A stretch of DNA of 64,000 nucleotides from Listeria swaminathanii (GTDB lineage Bacteria > Bacillota > Bacilli > Lactobacillales > Listeriaceae). The stretch is from NCBI RefSeq assembly GCF_014229645.1, contig NZ_JAATOD010000004.1, positions 124,001 to 188,000 on the forward strand, read 5' to 3'. Made by a program: the position numbers and the translations under genes. Of this stretch, positions 1-10,871 are shown one piece after another (the first letter of the stretch is position 1; each line of letters starts with the position of its first letter). The notes beneath the pieces were generated by a model, which was not told the origin of the DNA, made no database searches, and saw only the letters and a list, made by a program, of their open reading frames with translations.

Positions 1-1
1 C

Positions 2-244
2 CTTGAAAACTGGGATCCTGATAAGCATTATGATCGTGTCGGGTTAGACCAAGAAATGACAAAAATATTTGACATGGACATCCCGAAAATTACTGTTCCA
101 GTACGTCCGGGACGAAATTTATCTGTTATTATTGAAGTAGCAGCAATGAATTTCCGATTGAAGAATATGGGATATAATGCGGCAGAGCAATTTACACAAG
201 ACCTTAACAATCTAATAGGTCATAATAGCAGCATGAATGATTAA
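2..244 (+). CDS. hprK: HPr kinase/phosphorylase, C-terminal end (partial)
   Basis: Only the last 80 residues are in the window; the open frame runs off the left edge. The stretch YDRVGLDQE, followed by [20 protein letters not shown], is the conserved C-terminal part of HPr kinase/phosphorylase. That enzyme phosphorylates or dephosphorylates Ser46 of the PTS protein HPr in the cytoplasm and so drives CcpA-dependent catabolite repression. The following lgt and ppaX genes give the hprK-lgt-ppaX order known from Bacillus. A strong terminator-like hairpin follows the stop codon. Confidence 0.95.
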   Translation, partial: LENWDPDKHYDRVGLDQEMTKIFDMDIPKITVPVRPGRNLSVIIEVAAMNFRLKNMGYNAAEQFTQDLNNLIGHNSSMND

Positions 245-261
245 ATAAATAGAGAAAGCAT

Positions 262-318
262 CTCCGCAGCCAAACTGATACTATATTAATCTTGTTTGGT
301 TGCGGAGTTGTCTTTTTG
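262..318 (+). terminator. Rho-independent terminator between hprK and lgt
   Basis: A 14-bp stem (262-275 with 294-307) is followed by a T-rich tract. An in-frame upstream start for lgt at 300 would lie inside this stem, which argues against that start. It may attenuate rather than fully stop transcription, because hprK and lgt are normally co-transcribed. Confidence 0.8.
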
Positions 319-332
319 AAAGTAGGGGAATT

Positions 333-1166
333 ATGAGTAGTGGTGTTCAGCCGCTTGATCCAGTGGCGATTCAAATTGGTAGTATTTCTGTAAAATGGTA
401 CGGAGTTATTATTGCTTCGGCTGTTGTGATTGCGTTACTTCTTGCTCTAAGTGAAGCAAATAAGCGCAAAATGGATAAAGAAATTATTGTAGATTTGCTT
501 ATTTGGGCAATTCCAATTTCAATTATTAGCGCTCGGATTTATTATGTTATTTTCGAGTGGGATTTTTATAAGAATAATCTCGGAGAAATAGTGAAGATTT
601 GGCACGGAGGTATCGCGATTTATGGTGCGTTGATTGGTGCGGTTCTTACGGCTGTTATTTTCTCGCGAATTAAGAAAATTTCGTTTTGGCAACTTGCGGA
701 TGTCGTTGCGCCAAGTTTGATTATTGCGCAGGCGATTGGACGTTGGGGTAATTTTATGAACCAAGAAGCACACGGGGCTGAAACTACTCGTGCTTTTCTA
801 GAAGGTCTTCATTTGCCGGACTTTATTATCAACCAGATGTACATAGATGGTGCTTATTATCAGCCGACTTTCTTATATGAGAGTTTATGGAATGTGCTTG
901 GATTTATTGTTTTATTAATTATTCGCCGCACAAAGATTCGCAGCGGGGAATTGTTTCTTAGTTATGTAATTTGGTATTCATTTGGAAGATTCTTTATTGA
1001 AGGAATGCGGACGGACAGCTTGATGTGGGGTGACTTTAGAGTTTCGCAAGTACTATCTTTACTACTAATTGTTCTGTCGATTGGCTTAATTATTTATCGT
1101 CGTTTGAAAATGAACCCGCCGTATTATATGGAAGATAAATTTGGTAAAGTAGTTAAAAAGAAATAA
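333..1166 (+). CDS. lgt: Prolipoprotein diacylglyceryl transferase
   Basis: Integral membrane enzyme that transfers diacylglycerol from phosphatidylglycerol to the lipobox cysteine of prelipoproteins, the first step of lipoprotein maturation. The 277-residue product has about seven hydrophobic segments. It carries the family signature [11 protein letters not shown] with the essential arginine at R137, and a conserved histidine in [11 protein letters not shown] (H91). I chose the ATG at 333 because AGGGG lies a few bases upstream and the length fits the family; an in-frame GTG at 300 lies in the preceding terminator stem. Substrates in this window include HupD and the lipoprotein at 17188-17928. 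Confidence 0.96.
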   Translation: MSSGVQPLDPVAIQIGSISVKWYGVIIASAVVIALLLALSEANKRKMDKEIIVDLLIWAIPISIISARIYYVIFEWDFYKNNLGEIVKIWHGGIAIYGALIGAVLTAVIFSRIKKISFWQLADVVAPSLIIAQAIGRWGNFMNQEAHGAETTRAFLEGLHLPDFIINQMYIDGAYYQPTFLYESLWNVLGFIVLLIIRRTKIRSGELFLSYVIWYSFGRFFIEGMRTDSLMWGDFRVSQVLSLLLIVLSIGLIIYRRLKMNPPYYMEDKFGKVVKKK

Positions 1167-1209
1167 AAAAGTTGGAGATTTTCGAGTTTGATTAAGAAAG
1201 GAAGAAATT

Positions 1210-1863
1210 ATGACTGGGAAAATTACTACATTGTTGTTTGACTTAGATGGTACGCTTATAAATACGAATGAATTGATTATTAAAACTTTTCAAGTGACTT
1301 TACAAGAATTCTTGCCGGACCGCGTTTTTACAAGAGAGGATATTTTACCGTTTATTGGGCCTTCTTTAATGGAAACTTTCCGGGAAATAAATCCAGCACA
1401 TGCTGATGAGATGCGCGCTTTTTACCGCGAGTACAATTTGAAGCATCATGACGACTTGATTTTAGAGTATGATGGGGTTTATGAAGCGATTCGCACTTTG
1501 TATGAAGAAGATTATAAATTGGGGATTGTATCAACGAAAATGTACGATACGATTATGCGTGGACTTAAAGTGACTGGATTGGATAAATTTTTCCAAGTGG
1601 TGATTGGATTAGATCAAGTGTCTAATGCTAAACCAGATCCAGAAGGTATTGAAATGGCGCTTTCTTTATTGAATGCGACAAAAGAAGAAGCGATTATGAT
1701 TGGTGATAATTATCATGATATTGAAGCTGGGAAAAATGCGGAAACGCTAACTGCTGGTGTAGCTTGGGCGATTAAAGGTCCAGAACATTTGGCAGAGTTC
1801 CAACCAGACTTTATGTTAGAAAAAATGAGTGACTTACTCGCAATTGTTAGGGACGAGGAATAG
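1210..1863 (+). CDS. ppaX: HAD-superfamily pyrophosphatase PpaX
   Basis: This 217-residue protein is a haloacid dehalogenase-fold phosphatase. Motif I is FDLDGTL with the nucleophile at D11, motif III includes the lysine of NAKPDPEG, and motif IV is MIGDNYHD. In Bacillus, PpaX hydrolyses the pyrophosphate released when HPr kinase/phosphorylase works as a phosphorolase, and its gene lies downstream of hprK and lgt as here. It has the small helical cap typical of the phosphoglycolate phosphatase-like subgroup. A Gph-type phosphatase is the alternative by sequence alone; context favours PpaX. Confidence 0.9.
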   Translation: MTGKITTLLFDLDGTLINTNELIIKTFQVTLQEFLPDRVFTREDILPFIGPSLMETFREINPAHADEMRAFYREYNLKHHDDLILEYDGVYEAIRTLYEEDYKLGIVSTKMYDTIMRGLKVTGLDKFFQVVIGLDQVSNAKPDPEGIEMALSLLNATKEEAIMIGDNYHDIEAGKNAETLTAGVAWAIKGPEHLAEFQPDFMLEKMSDLLAIVRDEE

Positions 1864-1866
1864 ATT

Positions 1867-2364
1867 TTGAGGCGGCTGGATAGGTTTAAGGCACCCGATG
1901 AAACAGTCAACACCCTTTTTCAAGTGTATAAAACGATTTCTTTTTGGAAAGCTGTGAAGAATACATTAGTAATTGAATTTGGTCGTTTTTTCCCTTGGAT
2001 GGGCGGTAAACGTAACATTTACCGTGCCTGTCTAGGAATGGAAATTGGCGAAAAGACTGCCATTGCCTATAAAGTTATGCCGGATTTGTTTTTTCCGGAG
2101 AAGATTACGATTGGTGAGAACACGATTATTGGTTATCATACGACTATTTTGACCCATGAATATTTGCTTTCGGAGTATCGTGTTGGGGAAGTTGTGATTG
2201 GTCGGGATGTGATGGTTGGCGCGAATGTCACTATTCTTCCAGGCACCCAAATTGGAGACGGGGCGGTGATTGCTGCTGGGGCAGTAGTCTCCAAGGATGT
2301 CCCTGCAGATAGTTTTGCTTATGGGAATCCTCTAATTATAAAAGAAAAAGCTGCTTTGGAGTAA
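1867..2364 (+). CDS. Hexapeptide-repeat acyltransferase (YvoF-like)
   Basis: The 165-residue product has imperfect hexapeptide repeats over its C-terminal two thirds (for example IGENTIIG, VVIGRDVMVGANVTI, IGDGAVIAAGAVV), which fold as a left-handed beta-helix and typify O-acetyltransferases. The substrate is unknown. Translation probably starts at TTG 1867, three bases after the ppaX stop, with GAGGAA upstream, so it is likely translationally coupled. It occupies the position of Bacillus yvoF behind hprK-lgt-ppaX. Its last codons form the left arm of the terminator. Confidence 0.85.
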   Translation: MRRLDRFKAPDETVNTLFQVYKTISFWKAVKNTLVIEFGRFFPWMGGKRNIYRACLGMEIGEKTAIAYKVMPDLFFPEKITIGENTIIGYHTTILTHEYLLSEYRVGEVVIGRDVMVGANVTILPGTQIGDGAVIAAGAVVSKDVPADSFAYGNPLIIKEKAALE

Positions 2365-2383
2365 AAGCCGAAGTAGCTTTTTT
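2348..2383 (+). terminator. Terminator of the hprK-lgt-ppaX operon
   Basis: A 12-bp stem with two G-U pairs is followed by T6. The left arm overlaps the end of the acetyltransferase gene. Confidence 0.8.
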
Positions 2384-2410
2384 GTCGCCCAAAGTAATAA
2401 ATTCTATGAT
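2382..2410 (+). promoter_or_regulatory. SigA-type promoter for the TPR protein gene
   Basis: TTGTCG (2382-2387) and TATGAT (2405-2410) are separated by 17 bp, directly after the preceding terminator and about 40 bp before the start codon. Confidence 0.5.
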
Positions 2411-2448
2411 ATACTCATTAGGATAAGGATAATGTTGGAGGTGGAAAA

Positions 2449-3924
2449 ATGGAAAAAGACAAAAAAACACCCGCAAAAATCTATCCATTTTATCCAAATG
2501 GTCAGTTTTATTTTGAACGAGGTGTGGAAGCGTTTCGTGATCAAAGAATTAAAGAAGCAATCAGGTATTTAGTAAGGGCATCTGAACTGGAACCGGGAGA
2601 GGCTGTTATTCTTTGTCAGCTGGCGATATGCTATACAGAAATTGGTCAGTTCCATAAATCGAATCAACTACTTAGAGATATTCTGGAACAGCGTGATGGG
2701 AATATGGAATACTGCTATTATTTTATTGCTAATAATTTTGCGTATATGAAAGATTATCGAAGAGCGTTGCAATATGCTAATCGCTATGTTGATACAGTGT
2801 CTGAAGGGGAATATACCGAGGAAGCAAAAGATTTAATTGAAGTATTACTGGAAGAAACCCCTTTTGGTGAAACGCTTGAAAATGGTTTTTCTAAATTAGA
2901 GCAGGAATTCTATGCTTATAAAAAAGAAATTAATCGCTATTTAGCGGAAGAAGATAGTGCGTCGGCTTGTGATATTTTAAGAAAAGTCATCGATGAGAAG
3001 CCGAATTTTTGGCCTGCTTATAATCAACTTGCGGCACTTTATTTTGAGCAATTGAAGGAAGAAGAGGGCGTTAAAGTTTTAAGTGATTTGCTTTCGAGAA
3101 ACCCAGGAAATCTGTTAGGGATTTGTGATTTGTTTATTTATCACTTTTATAAAGGGAATCGCAAAGAGGCAGATGCGCTTTACTTGGAACTTCGAGATGT
3201 ACTACCGGTGCTGGCTCATCATAAAGAAAAGCTTGGTTTGATTCATGCTATGATGGGCGAGTATGAGGAAGCGGACGATTTGCTCGAACAAGTGGCTGAT
3301 TTGGAAGTGACGGAGCGTAGTAAATATTATTATTTCCGAGCGAAGGCTTGTTATTATTTAGATGAAGTGGAAGGCGCGAAAATGTTTTGGCATTCGTTTT
3401 TAGAATGTGATTTGTATGAGGATGTTAGATTCCCGTTTGAGCAAGAGGCGGATTTAACGAATGATACGCGACTTGTTCTTGATATGCTTCAAGAGGAAGA
3501 TGACTTGGTTCATATGCTTGGTGTATATGCGCTAACGATTTCTAGCAATCGTCCGGAATTAGTATTGTTCCATCCATTGCTTGATATGAGTAATTGGTCA
3601 TATATGGAGCATTTGATGTTTACTAATTTTGATTATTTTCCAGATGGAGACATTGAGCAAAATGGTTATTTGATTGCTAAAGCGATGATGATTTTAAGAG
3701 AAAAAGGCATTTTGTTAAATGAAGAAAATATGGCGCTGTATAAGCAGATGTTTTCACTTGTTTTATCAGATGCTGGAAAAGAGTTAATACTTGGTCGTTA
3801 TACGATAGAAACGGTGGCGAGCGCAATTGCAAAGCTATTTTTACCGCAAATGAAGCTTAATTTAGTAGCAGAATTTGAATGTGGTAAATGTGCGCGTGAT
3901 ATCGAGCGAGCTCTGAGCAGATAA
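2449..3924 (+). CDS. Tetratricopeptide-repeat protein (YvcD-like)
   Basis: A 491-residue, acidic, helical cytoplasmic protein without signal peptide. The first part carries TPR-like units (around residues 18-110 and 160-290), with alternating small and aromatic residues such as AIRYLVRASELEPGEAV and WPAYNQLAALYFEQL. TPR arrays bind proteins; no catalytic motif is visible. A TPR gene (yvcD) also precedes trxB in Bacillus, but I know of no established function. The start is supported by GGAGGTGG upstream. Confidence 0.8.
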   Translation: MEKDKKTPAKIYPFYPNGQFYFERGVEAFRDQRIKEAIRYLVRASELEPGEAVILCQLAICYTEIGQFHKSNQLLRDILEQRDGNMEYCYYFIANNFAYMKDYRRALQYANRYVDTVSEGEYTEEAKDLIEVLLEETPFGETLENGFSKLEQEFYAYKKEINRYLAEEDSASACDILRKVIDEKPNFWPAYNQLAALYFEQLKEEEGVKVLSDLLSRNPGNLLGICDLFIYHFYKGNRKEADALYLELRDVLPVLAHHKEKLGLIHAMMGEYEEADDLLEQVADLEVTERSKYYYFRAKACYYLDEVEGAKMFWHSFLECDLYEDVRFPFEQEADLTNDTRLVLDMLQEEDDLVHMLGVYALTISSNRPELVLFHPLLDMSNWSYMEHLMFTNFDYFPDGDIEQNGYLIAKAMMILREKGILLNEENMALYKQMFSLVLSDAGKELILGRYTIETVASAIAKLFLPQMKLNLVAEFECGKCARDIERALSR

Positions 3925-3984
3925 ATAGACCTTTTTGCTATTCCGTATTAGGATTAATTTAGGCTAACTATTGTATACACATAA

Positions 3985-4962
<978 letters not shown>

Positions 4963-4975
4963 TAGTAAAAAGTGT

Positions 4976-5012
4976 AAATGGGTCTAAGATTATTTATCTT
5001 GGACCCATTTTT
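4976..5012 (+). terminator. Terminator of trxB
   Basis: A 15-bp stem (AAATGGGTCTAAGAT pairing with its near-complement) with a 5-base loop and a T-run. Confidence 0.9.
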
Positions 5013-5014
5013 GC

Positions 5015-5044
5015 GTGACTACATAGGCTTGAGTAGTGTAGAAT
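5015..5044 (+). promoter_or_regulatory. Promoter of galE-galM-pgcA
   Basis: GTGACT (5015-5020), 18-bp spacer and TAGAAT (5039-5044), between the trxB terminator and galE. The -35 box is weak. Confidence 0.4.
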
Positions 5045-5078
5045 GAAAGACAAAGACTATCGTTAGGAGAGATAAATA

Positions 5079-6062
5079 ATGAGTATTGTTGTACTTGGTG
5101 GAGCGGGCTATATTGGCTCTCATGCAGTGGACGAGTTAATTACTCGCGGATATGAAGTTGTGGTTGTTGATAATTTAAGAACTGGACATAAAGAATCTAT
5201 TCATAAAGAGGCAAAATTTTATGAAGGGGATATTCGCGATAAAGCATTTTTAAGTTCGGTTTTCGAAAAAGAAACGGTTGATGGTGTGATTCATTTTGCT
5301 GCAAGTTCGCTTGTGGGAGAATCGATGGAAGTACCATTAGAGTATTTAAATAATAACGTTTATGGTACACAAATTGTTTTAGAAGTGATGGAGCAATTCG
5401 GCGTGAAACATATTGTCTTTTCTTCAAGTGCGGCTACATACGGCGAACCAGAGCGTGTGCCAATTACGGAAGATATGCCAACAAACCCAGAAAGTACTTA
5501 CGGCGATACGAAGCTAATTATGGAAAAAATGATGAAATGGTGCGATAAAGCTTATGGCATGAAATTTGTTGCACTACGTTATTTCAATGTGGCTGGTGCG
5601 AAAGCGGATGGCTCGATTGGTGAGGACCACAAGCCAGAATCCCATTTAGTACCGATTATTTTACAGGTTGCGCTGGGTCAACGCGAAAAATTAGCGATTT
5701 ACGGGGATGATTATAACACTCCGGATGGTACGTGTATTCGTGACTATGTACAAGTGGAAGATTTAATTGATGCGCATATTAGAGCGCTAGAATATTTGAA
5801 AAATGGTGGAGAAAGTAATGTTTTCAACCTTGGTAGCAGTAATGGTTTTTCGGTGAAAGAAATGCTTGAAGCCGCTCGTGTTGTGACAGGAAAAGAAATT
5901 CCAGCTGAGGTTGTGCCGCGTCGTGCGGGCGATCCGGGAACGTTAATTGCTTCTAGTGATAAAGCGCGTGAAATTCTTGGTTGGGAGCCGACGTATACAG
6001 ATGTAAAAGATATTATTGCAACTGCTTGGAAATGGCATGTATCTCATCCAAATGGCTATTAA
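5079..6062 (+). CDS. galE: UDP-glucose 4-epimerase
   Basis: Short-chain dehydrogenase-type epimerase that interconverts UDP-galactose and UDP-glucose (Leloir pathway, and UDP-galactose supply for cell-wall glycans). The 327-residue protein has the NAD-binding GGAGYIGSH at the N terminus, the SSSAATYG strand, and the catalytic YxxxK pair at Y141/K145. The ribosome binding site is TAGGAGAG. It forms an operon with galM and pgcA, which together connect galactose to the glucose-phosphate pool. Confidence 0.96.
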   Translation: MSIVVLGGAGYIGSHAVDELITRGYEVVVVDNLRTGHKESIHKEAKFYEGDIRDKAFLSSVFEKETVDGVIHFAASSLVGESMEVPLEYLNNNVYGTQIVLEVMEQFGVKHIVFSSSAATYGEPERVPITEDMPTNPESTYGDTKLIMEKMMKWCDKAYGMKFVALRYFNVAGAKADGSIGEDHKPESHLVPIILQVALGQREKLAIYGDDYNTPDGTCIRDYVQVEDLIDAHIRALEYLKNGGESNVFNLGSSNGFSVKEMLEAARVVTGKEIPAEVVPRRAGDPGTLIASSDKAREILGWEPTYTDVKDIIATAWKWHVSHPNGY

Positions 6063-6077
6063 TAACTATGAAGGAAT

Positions 6078-7139
6078 GTGATTTTCATCGAAGTAATCAA
6101 GGAATATTTTGGCGAATTTGAGGGAGAAACGGTTTGGCAGTGGACACTGATAAATGACCACGGTATGCGCATGAGCGTGTTGAATTATGGCGCGATTGTG
6201 ACTTCCCTTGAAACGAAGGATAAATTTGGTGATTTTGCTAATATTAGTCTTGGATTTACGAATTTAGATGATTATTTGGCGCACTCTCCGTATTTCGGCG
6301 CTACGCTTGGTCCGGTTGCTGGTCGCATTAGTAAAGGCCAATTTAGTCTGGACGGGAAACAGTTTCAATTGACTCAAAATGAAGGGGCTAACCATCGTCA
6401 CGGTGGCAAACTTAACTTTAGTAAGAAGCTTTGGGATGTTTCTGTGGAAAAGGCGCTTGAGCAGATTGTGATGACTTTTGAATATCGCTGGGCAGACGGG
6501 GAAAATGGCTATCCGGGGAATATCGATGCAAAAATGACTTATACACTTAATAATAAGAATGAGTGGCTGATTGATTATGAGGCGCAAACGGATCAGCCGA
6601 CTATTTATAACCCGAGCAACCATATTTATTTTAATTTAAATGGGGAAGCTGGTTCTACGGTGTTACAACAGCAACTTTGGGTTAATAGTGATGCTTTTTT
6701 GCCGATAGATGAAGCGTCCCTTCCGATTGGGGAAATTCGGTCAGTTGAGGGTACTATTTTTGATTTGCGGGCTGGGCGTGAGATAGCTGAGGTTACTCAA
6801 AGTGATGACCAGCAAGTGAAATTAGTTGGTGCTGGACTTGATCATGCGTTTATTTTAAAACATGAAAATGGTCGTCCGGATGCGGTTTTGTTTGATCCTA
6901 AGTCAGGTCGCCGTTTGGAAATGGAAACTGCTTGTGACTCGGTTTTAGTCTATACAGCAAATAGTTTGGCTGGGACTTTTGAGATTGATGGGAAAGTTGT
7001 GCCGAAATATGCTGGTATAACGATGGAGACGCAAGGCTTGGTGGATGCGATTAATCATGACGGATTTGGTGATATCGTGTTACGACCAGAAAAAACTTTT
7101 ACATCTAGGACAGCTTTTCGTTTTACGGTGGAGAGTTGA
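6078..7139 (+). CDS. galM: Aldose 1-epimerase (mutarotase)
   Basis: Interconverts alpha and beta anomers of hexoses. The 353-residue product has the mutarotase signature NPSNHIYFNLNGE with the catalytic histidine, an earlier NHRHGGK segment, and a C-terminal METQG containing the likely catalytic glutamate. The start is uncertain: GTG 6078 has AAGGA only two bases upstream. The gene lies 15 bp behind galE and 41 bp before pgcA. Confidence 0.92.
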   Translation: MIFIEVIKEYFGEFEGETVWQWTLINDHGMRMSVLNYGAIVTSLETKDKFGDFANISLGFTNLDDYLAHSPYFGATLGPVAGRISKGQFSLDGKQFQLTQNEGANHRHGGKLNFSKKLWDVSVEKALEQIVMTFEYRWADGENGYPGNIDAKMTYTLNNKNEWLIDYEAQTDQPTIYNPSNHIYFNLNGEAGSTVLQQQLWVNSDAFLPIDEASLPIGEIRSVEGTIFDLRAGREIAEVTQSDDQQVKLVGAGLDHAFILKHENGRPDAVLFDPKSGRRLEMETACDSVLVYTANSLAGTFEIDGKVVPKYAGITMETQGLVDAINHDGFGDIVLRPEKTFTSRTAFRFTVES

Positions 7140-7180
7140 TTATTTTAAATAAAGTAGTTTTCAACGAAGGAGTGTAGGAA

Positions 7181-8911
7181 ATGAATTGGCAAGAAGAGTA
7201 TCAAAAATGGGTTTCTAATGAGAACTTGGATAGCGCATTAAGAGCGCAACTAACGGATATGGAAGCGAATGAAAAAGAGCTGGAAGATAGCTTTTATCGT
7301 AATATGGAATTTGGAACGGCGGGGATGCGCGGCGTACTTGGTGCTGGGACGAACCGTATGAATATCTATACGATTCGTAAAGCATCGCTAGGTTTGGCGC
7401 AATTTGTGGCTGAAAATGGTGAAGAAGCTAAGAAACGCGGGATTGTTATTGCGTATGATCCTCGTCATATGTCACGCGAATTTGCGTTTGAATCTGCGGC
7501 AGTTTTAGGGCATCATGGTGTGAAAAGTTATGTGTTTGACGCGCTTCGACCAACGCCGGAACTTTCTTTTGCGGTACGTCATTTAAATGCGTTTGGCGGG
7601 ATTGTTATCACTGCCAGCCATAATCCACCAGAATACAATGGCTACAAAATTTACGGTGAAGATGGCGGGCAAATGCCTCCAACTGGCGCGAGTGCGGTTA
7701 TCGAATACATAAATGCAGTGGAAGATATTTTTTCTGTAGAAGTGGCGAACCAAGAGCTATTAATCGAAAATGGCTTACTTGAAGTAATTAGTGAAAAAGT
7801 AGACCGTCCATATTTGGAAAAATTAAAAGAAGTGATTGTAAATAAAGAACTTGTTCAAGAACGCGGACAAGAGTTGAAAATTGTTTTCACGCCGCTTCAT
7901 GGTACTGGCGGAATTCTTGGTGTTCCTGCGCTTGAGAGTGTTGGCTTCACGAATATCGTTAAGGTAGATGAGCAATTTGTGAATGATCCTGATTTTGGGA
8001 CGGTGAAATCGCCTAACCCGGAAAATCGCGAAGCCTTTTTACTAGCGATTGAATATGGTAAAAAGTTTGGCGGCGATATTTTAGTAGGAACCGACCCGGA
8101 TGCTGACCGTTTAGGCGTAGCTGTTCGTAATGCTGACGGAGAATATGAAGTATTATCTGGAAACCAAATTGGCGCGATTATTTTACATTATTTATTGAAA
8201 CAAAAGAAAACGCAAAATGAGTTGCCAGCCAATGCGGCGGTATTGAAATCGATTGTAACGAGTAATCTTGGAACAGAAATCGCGAAGCATTACGGTGCTG
8301 AAATGATTGAAGTATTAACTGGTTTCAAATTTATTGCGGAACAAATTAAGCATTTTGAAGAAACTGGCAAGCATACGTTTGAATTTGGTTATGAAGAAAG
8401 TAATGGCTATATGGTTAAGCCGTTTACACGTGATAAAGATGCGATTCAAGCCGTTCTTGCAGTTGCAGAAGTGGCGCTTGTTAGCAAAGTAGCAGGTAGA
8501 ACTTTATTAGAAGATTTAGATCAAATTTATGATGAATTTGGTTATTATAATGAGGATCTCGTTTCACTTACGTTAAGTGGAAAAGATGGTTCTGAGCGCA
8601 TCAAAGAAATTACAAGTAGCTTCCGCGAACAACTGCCGACAAGTATGGGCGGATTCGTAGTAGAACGTGCGGAAGATTATTTGAGAAGTGAAACGACTTG
8701 GATTGCAACAGGGAAAACCGAAGCGATTCATTTACCAACAGCAGATGTGATTAAATGTTATTTTGAAGATGGTTCATGGTTCTGCTTGCGTCCATCTGGC
8801 ACCGAGCCGAAAATCAAATTCTACTTTAGCATTCGCGGTGAAAGTAAAGCCGAAAGTACAGCAAAATTAGAAAAAGTAAAAGCTGATTTGATGCAACATA
8901 TCGAAGTTTAA
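7181..8911 (+). CDS. pgcA: Alpha-phosphoglucomutase / phosphomannomutase
   Basis: Alpha-D-phosphohexomutase that converts glucose 6-phosphate and glucose 1-phosphate, feeding UDP-glucose for wall teichoic acid and glycolipid synthesis. The 576-residue protein has the phosphoserine loop TASHNP with S146, the metal-binding GTDPDADRLG, the sugar-binding EESNGY loop, and the phosphate-binding RPSGTEPKIK near the C terminus. Its length matches Bacillus PgcA rather than the shorter GlmM. It is the last gene of the galE operon. Confidence 0.95.
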   Translation: MNWQEEYQKWVSNENLDSALRAQLTDMEANEKELEDSFYRNMEFGTAGMRGVLGAGTNRMNIYTIRKASLGLAQFVAENGEEAKKRGIVIAYDPRHMSREFAFESAAVLGHHGVKSYVFDALRPTPELSFAVRHLNAFGGIVITASHNPPEYNGYKIYGEDGGQMPPTGASAVIEYINAVEDIFSVEVANQELLIENGLLEVISEKVDRPYLEKLKEVIVNKELVQERGQELKIVFTPLHGTGGILGVPALESVGFTNIVKVDEQFVNDPDFGTVKSPNPENREAFLLAIEYGKKFGGDILVGTDPDADRLGVAVRNADGEYEVLSGNQIGAIILHYLLKQKKTQNELPANAAVLKSIVTSNLGTEIAKHYGAEMIEVLTGFKFIAEQIKHFEETGKHTFEFGYEESNGYMVKPFTRDKDAIQAVLAVAEVALVSKVAGRTLLEDLDQIYDEFGYYNEDLVSLTLSGKDGSERIKEITSSFREQLPTSMGGFVVERAEDYLRSETTWIATGKTEAIHLPTADVIKCYFEDGSWFCLRPSGTEPKIKFYFSIRGESKAESTAKLEKVKADLMQHIEV

Positions 8912-8915
8912 AAAG

Positions 8916-8958
8916 AAAAATCCCGGAAACTCGCTTTAGAGACTTTTCCGGGATTTTC
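8916..8958 (+). terminator. Terminator of the galE operon
   Basis: A 13-bp stem around AATCCCGGAAA and its complement, with a T-run on the plus strand. Confidence 0.9.
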
Positions 8959-8970
8959 TAGTGAGAAGTG

Positions 8971-8979
8971 TGCTAAAAT
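8971..8979 (+). promoter_or_regulatory. Extended -10 promoter element for rapZ-glmR-whiA
   Basis: TGCTAAAAT is an extended -10 element 40 bp before rapZ. No convincing -35 box is visible. Confidence 0.4.
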
Positions 8980-9018
8980 GGAAGGTAGATATTATTTGTG
9001 CGAAAGGATGAGGCAGAT

Positions 9019-9894
9019 ATGGCTTCTAAACAATTAAAATTAGTAATCATTACTGGGATGTCTGGGGCAGGAAAAACAGTTGCAATGCAGTCTTTAGAAG
9101 ATCTCGGTTATTTTTGTGTAGATAATTTGCCGCCAAGTTTACTTCCGAAATTCTGGGAGTTAATGAAAGAAAGCGACAAAATGGAAAAAATCGCGCTCGT
9201 AATGGATCTTCGCGGACGAGAGTTTTTCGATTCGATTGAACCAGCGCTTGATGAATTAGATAATACCAATTTTATAACAACAAAAATCCTCTTTTTAGAG
9301 GCAGATGATAAGGTGCTTGTTTCGCGCTATAAAGAAACGCGTCGTCACCATCCACTGGAGCCAAATGGTTCAGTGCTTGATGGGATTAATGCGGAACGCG
9401 AACTGCTTAGTGATTTAAAAGGGCGCTCGCAGTTAGTTATTAATACGTCGAATATGGCGCCACGTGAGTTACGCGAACGAATTAATAATGAATTTCAAAC
9501 CGAAGATAAAGATGTATTCAATGTGCAATTGATGTCGTTTGGTTTTAAATATGGTATTCCAATTGATGCAGATTTAGTATTTGATGTGCGCTTTTTACCG
9601 AACCCGCATTATATCGACAAAATGCGTCCATTGACAGGGCTTGATGAGGACGTTTATGAATACGTGATGAAATGGCCGGAAACGCAGACCTTTTTAGATA
9701 AATTAGTAGATTTATTAATGTTTACTCTTCCTTTTTACAAACGAGAAGGGAAGACGCAGTTAGTAATTGCAATTGGGTGCACAGGAGGACAGCATCGTTC
9801 TGTGGCTTTGACTGAGTTCGTTGGCAAGGCAATCCAACAAAAATATGAGACAACGATTTCACACCGAGATATGAAACGTAGAAAGGGTCGTTAA
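9019..9894 (+). CDS. rapZ: RapZ family nucleotide-binding protein (YvcJ)
   Basis: A 291-residue P-loop protein with Walker A GMSGAGKT (residues 13-20) and the family C-terminal [10 protein letters not shown]. In E. coli, RapZ controls glmS mRNA through small RNAs. The Bacillus homologue YvcJ binds and hydrolyses GTP, and its role in Gram-positives is less clear. ATG 9019, with GGATGAGG upstream, is preferred over the GTG at 8998. It heads the conserved yvcJ-yvcK-whiA cluster and its stop is one base before glmR. Confidence 0.93.
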   Translation: MASKQLKLVIITGMSGAGKTVAMQSLEDLGYFCVDNLPPSLLPKFWELMKESDKMEKIALVMDLRGREFFDSIEPALDELDNTNFITTKILFLEADDKVLVSRYKETRRHHPLEPNGSVLDGINAERELLSDLKGRSQLVINTSNMAPRELRERINNEFQTEDKDVFNVQLMSFGFKYGIPIDADLVFDVRFLPNPHYIDKMRPLTGLDEDVYEYVMKWPETQTFLDKLVDLLMFTLPFYKREGKTQLVIAIGCTGGQHRSVALTEFVGKAIQQKYETTISHRDMKRRKGR

Positions 9895-9895
9895 T

Positions 9896-10864
9896 ATGAA
9901 AAAGGAAACGAAACCTAAAGTAGTCGTAATCGGTGGCGGAACAGGTCTTCCAGTCATTTTAAAAGGCCTTAAAAAGAAAGATATCCATTTAACGGCGATT
10001 GTGACGGTAGCGGATGATGGTGGGAGTTCTGGTAAAATCCGTGAGCAAATGGATGTACTTCCGCCGGGGGATATTCGTAACGTAATGCTGGCTTTATCCA
10101 ATGTTGATCCACGTGTTGTCGATTTATTCCAATATCGTTTTGCGGTAGATGGTGATTTATCGGGGCACGTTATTGGAAATTTGATTTTAACGGCTTTATC
10201 GCAACTAAATGATAGTTATGTGGATGCGATTAATGTTCTGGCTACGGTGCTTAAAATCCGCGGTAAAGTTATTCCGGCAACAGATCAACCGCTTATTTTA
10301 AATGCTGAAATGGAAGATGGTTCTATTGTTCGCGGGGAATCACTTATTCCGTTACAAGGGAAGCATATTAATCGTGTTTATATTGAGCCGGAAAATGTTA
10401 AGCCCTATCCGACAGCAGTAGAAGCAGTGAGAGAAGCTGACTTGATTGTTATCGGTCCGGGAAGTTTATATACGAGCATTTTACCCAATTTGTTACTTAC
10501 GGAATTAGCTGATGAAATCACAGCAAGTAAGGCTCCGAAAGTGTATATTACCAATATTTTAACGCAAATTGGCGAGACGGACTTTTTCTCAGATGCCGAT
10601 CATATTAAAGTTATCCATGAGCATGTCGGTAAATCGTTTATTGATAAAACGTTAATTAATACGACGACGGTGCCAAAAGAGCTCTTATTTCCAGAGGATG
10701 TTGCGCAAGTCGAGCATAACGCCAAAGGAATGGAAGAACTTGGCGTAGAAGCAATTTATCAAGATTTTCTTTCTACAGAGGATGGTCTTGTACGCCATGC
10801 TGCTGAAAAGGTGGCGGATGCGCTTTTAGCAATGTTACCTGACCAAAATAACGAAAAGGAGTGA
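9896..10864 (+). CDS. glmR: Gluconeogenesis and wall-precursor regulator YvcK/GlmR
   Basis: A 322-residue protein of the YvcK/CofD-like family. It begins with the nucleotide-binding GGGTGLPVILKGL, then TVADDGGSSGK, and has the later GPGSLYTSILPNLL motif. In Bacillus and Listeria this protein binds UDP-GlcNAc and promotes carbon flow into peptidoglycan precursors; in L. monocytogenes, loss causes lysozyme sensitivity. It starts one base after rapZ, with GAAAGG as ribosome binding site, and is translationally coupled. Confidence 0.94.
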   Translation: MKKETKPKVVVIGGGTGLPVILKGLKKKDIHLTAIVTVADDGGSSGKIREQMDVLPPGDIRNVMLALSNVDPRVVDLFQYRFAVDGDLSGHVIGNLILTALSQLNDSYVDAINVLATVLKIRGKVIPATDQPLILNAEMEDGSIVRGESLIPLQGKHINRVYIEPENVKPYPTAVEAVREADLIVIGPGSLYTSILPNLLLTELADEITASKAPKVYITNILTQIGETDFFSDADHIKVIHEHVGKSFIDKTLINTTTVPKELLFPEDVAQVEHNAKGMEELGVEAIYQDFLSTEDGLVRHAAEKVADALLAMLPDQNNEKE

Positions 10865-10871
10865 GTAAGCC

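Noticed and set aside
300..332. Eleven-codon N-terminal extension of Lgt
   Set aside because: It lies inside the terminator stem after hprK; ATG 333 has its own ribosome binding site and gives the family N terminus.
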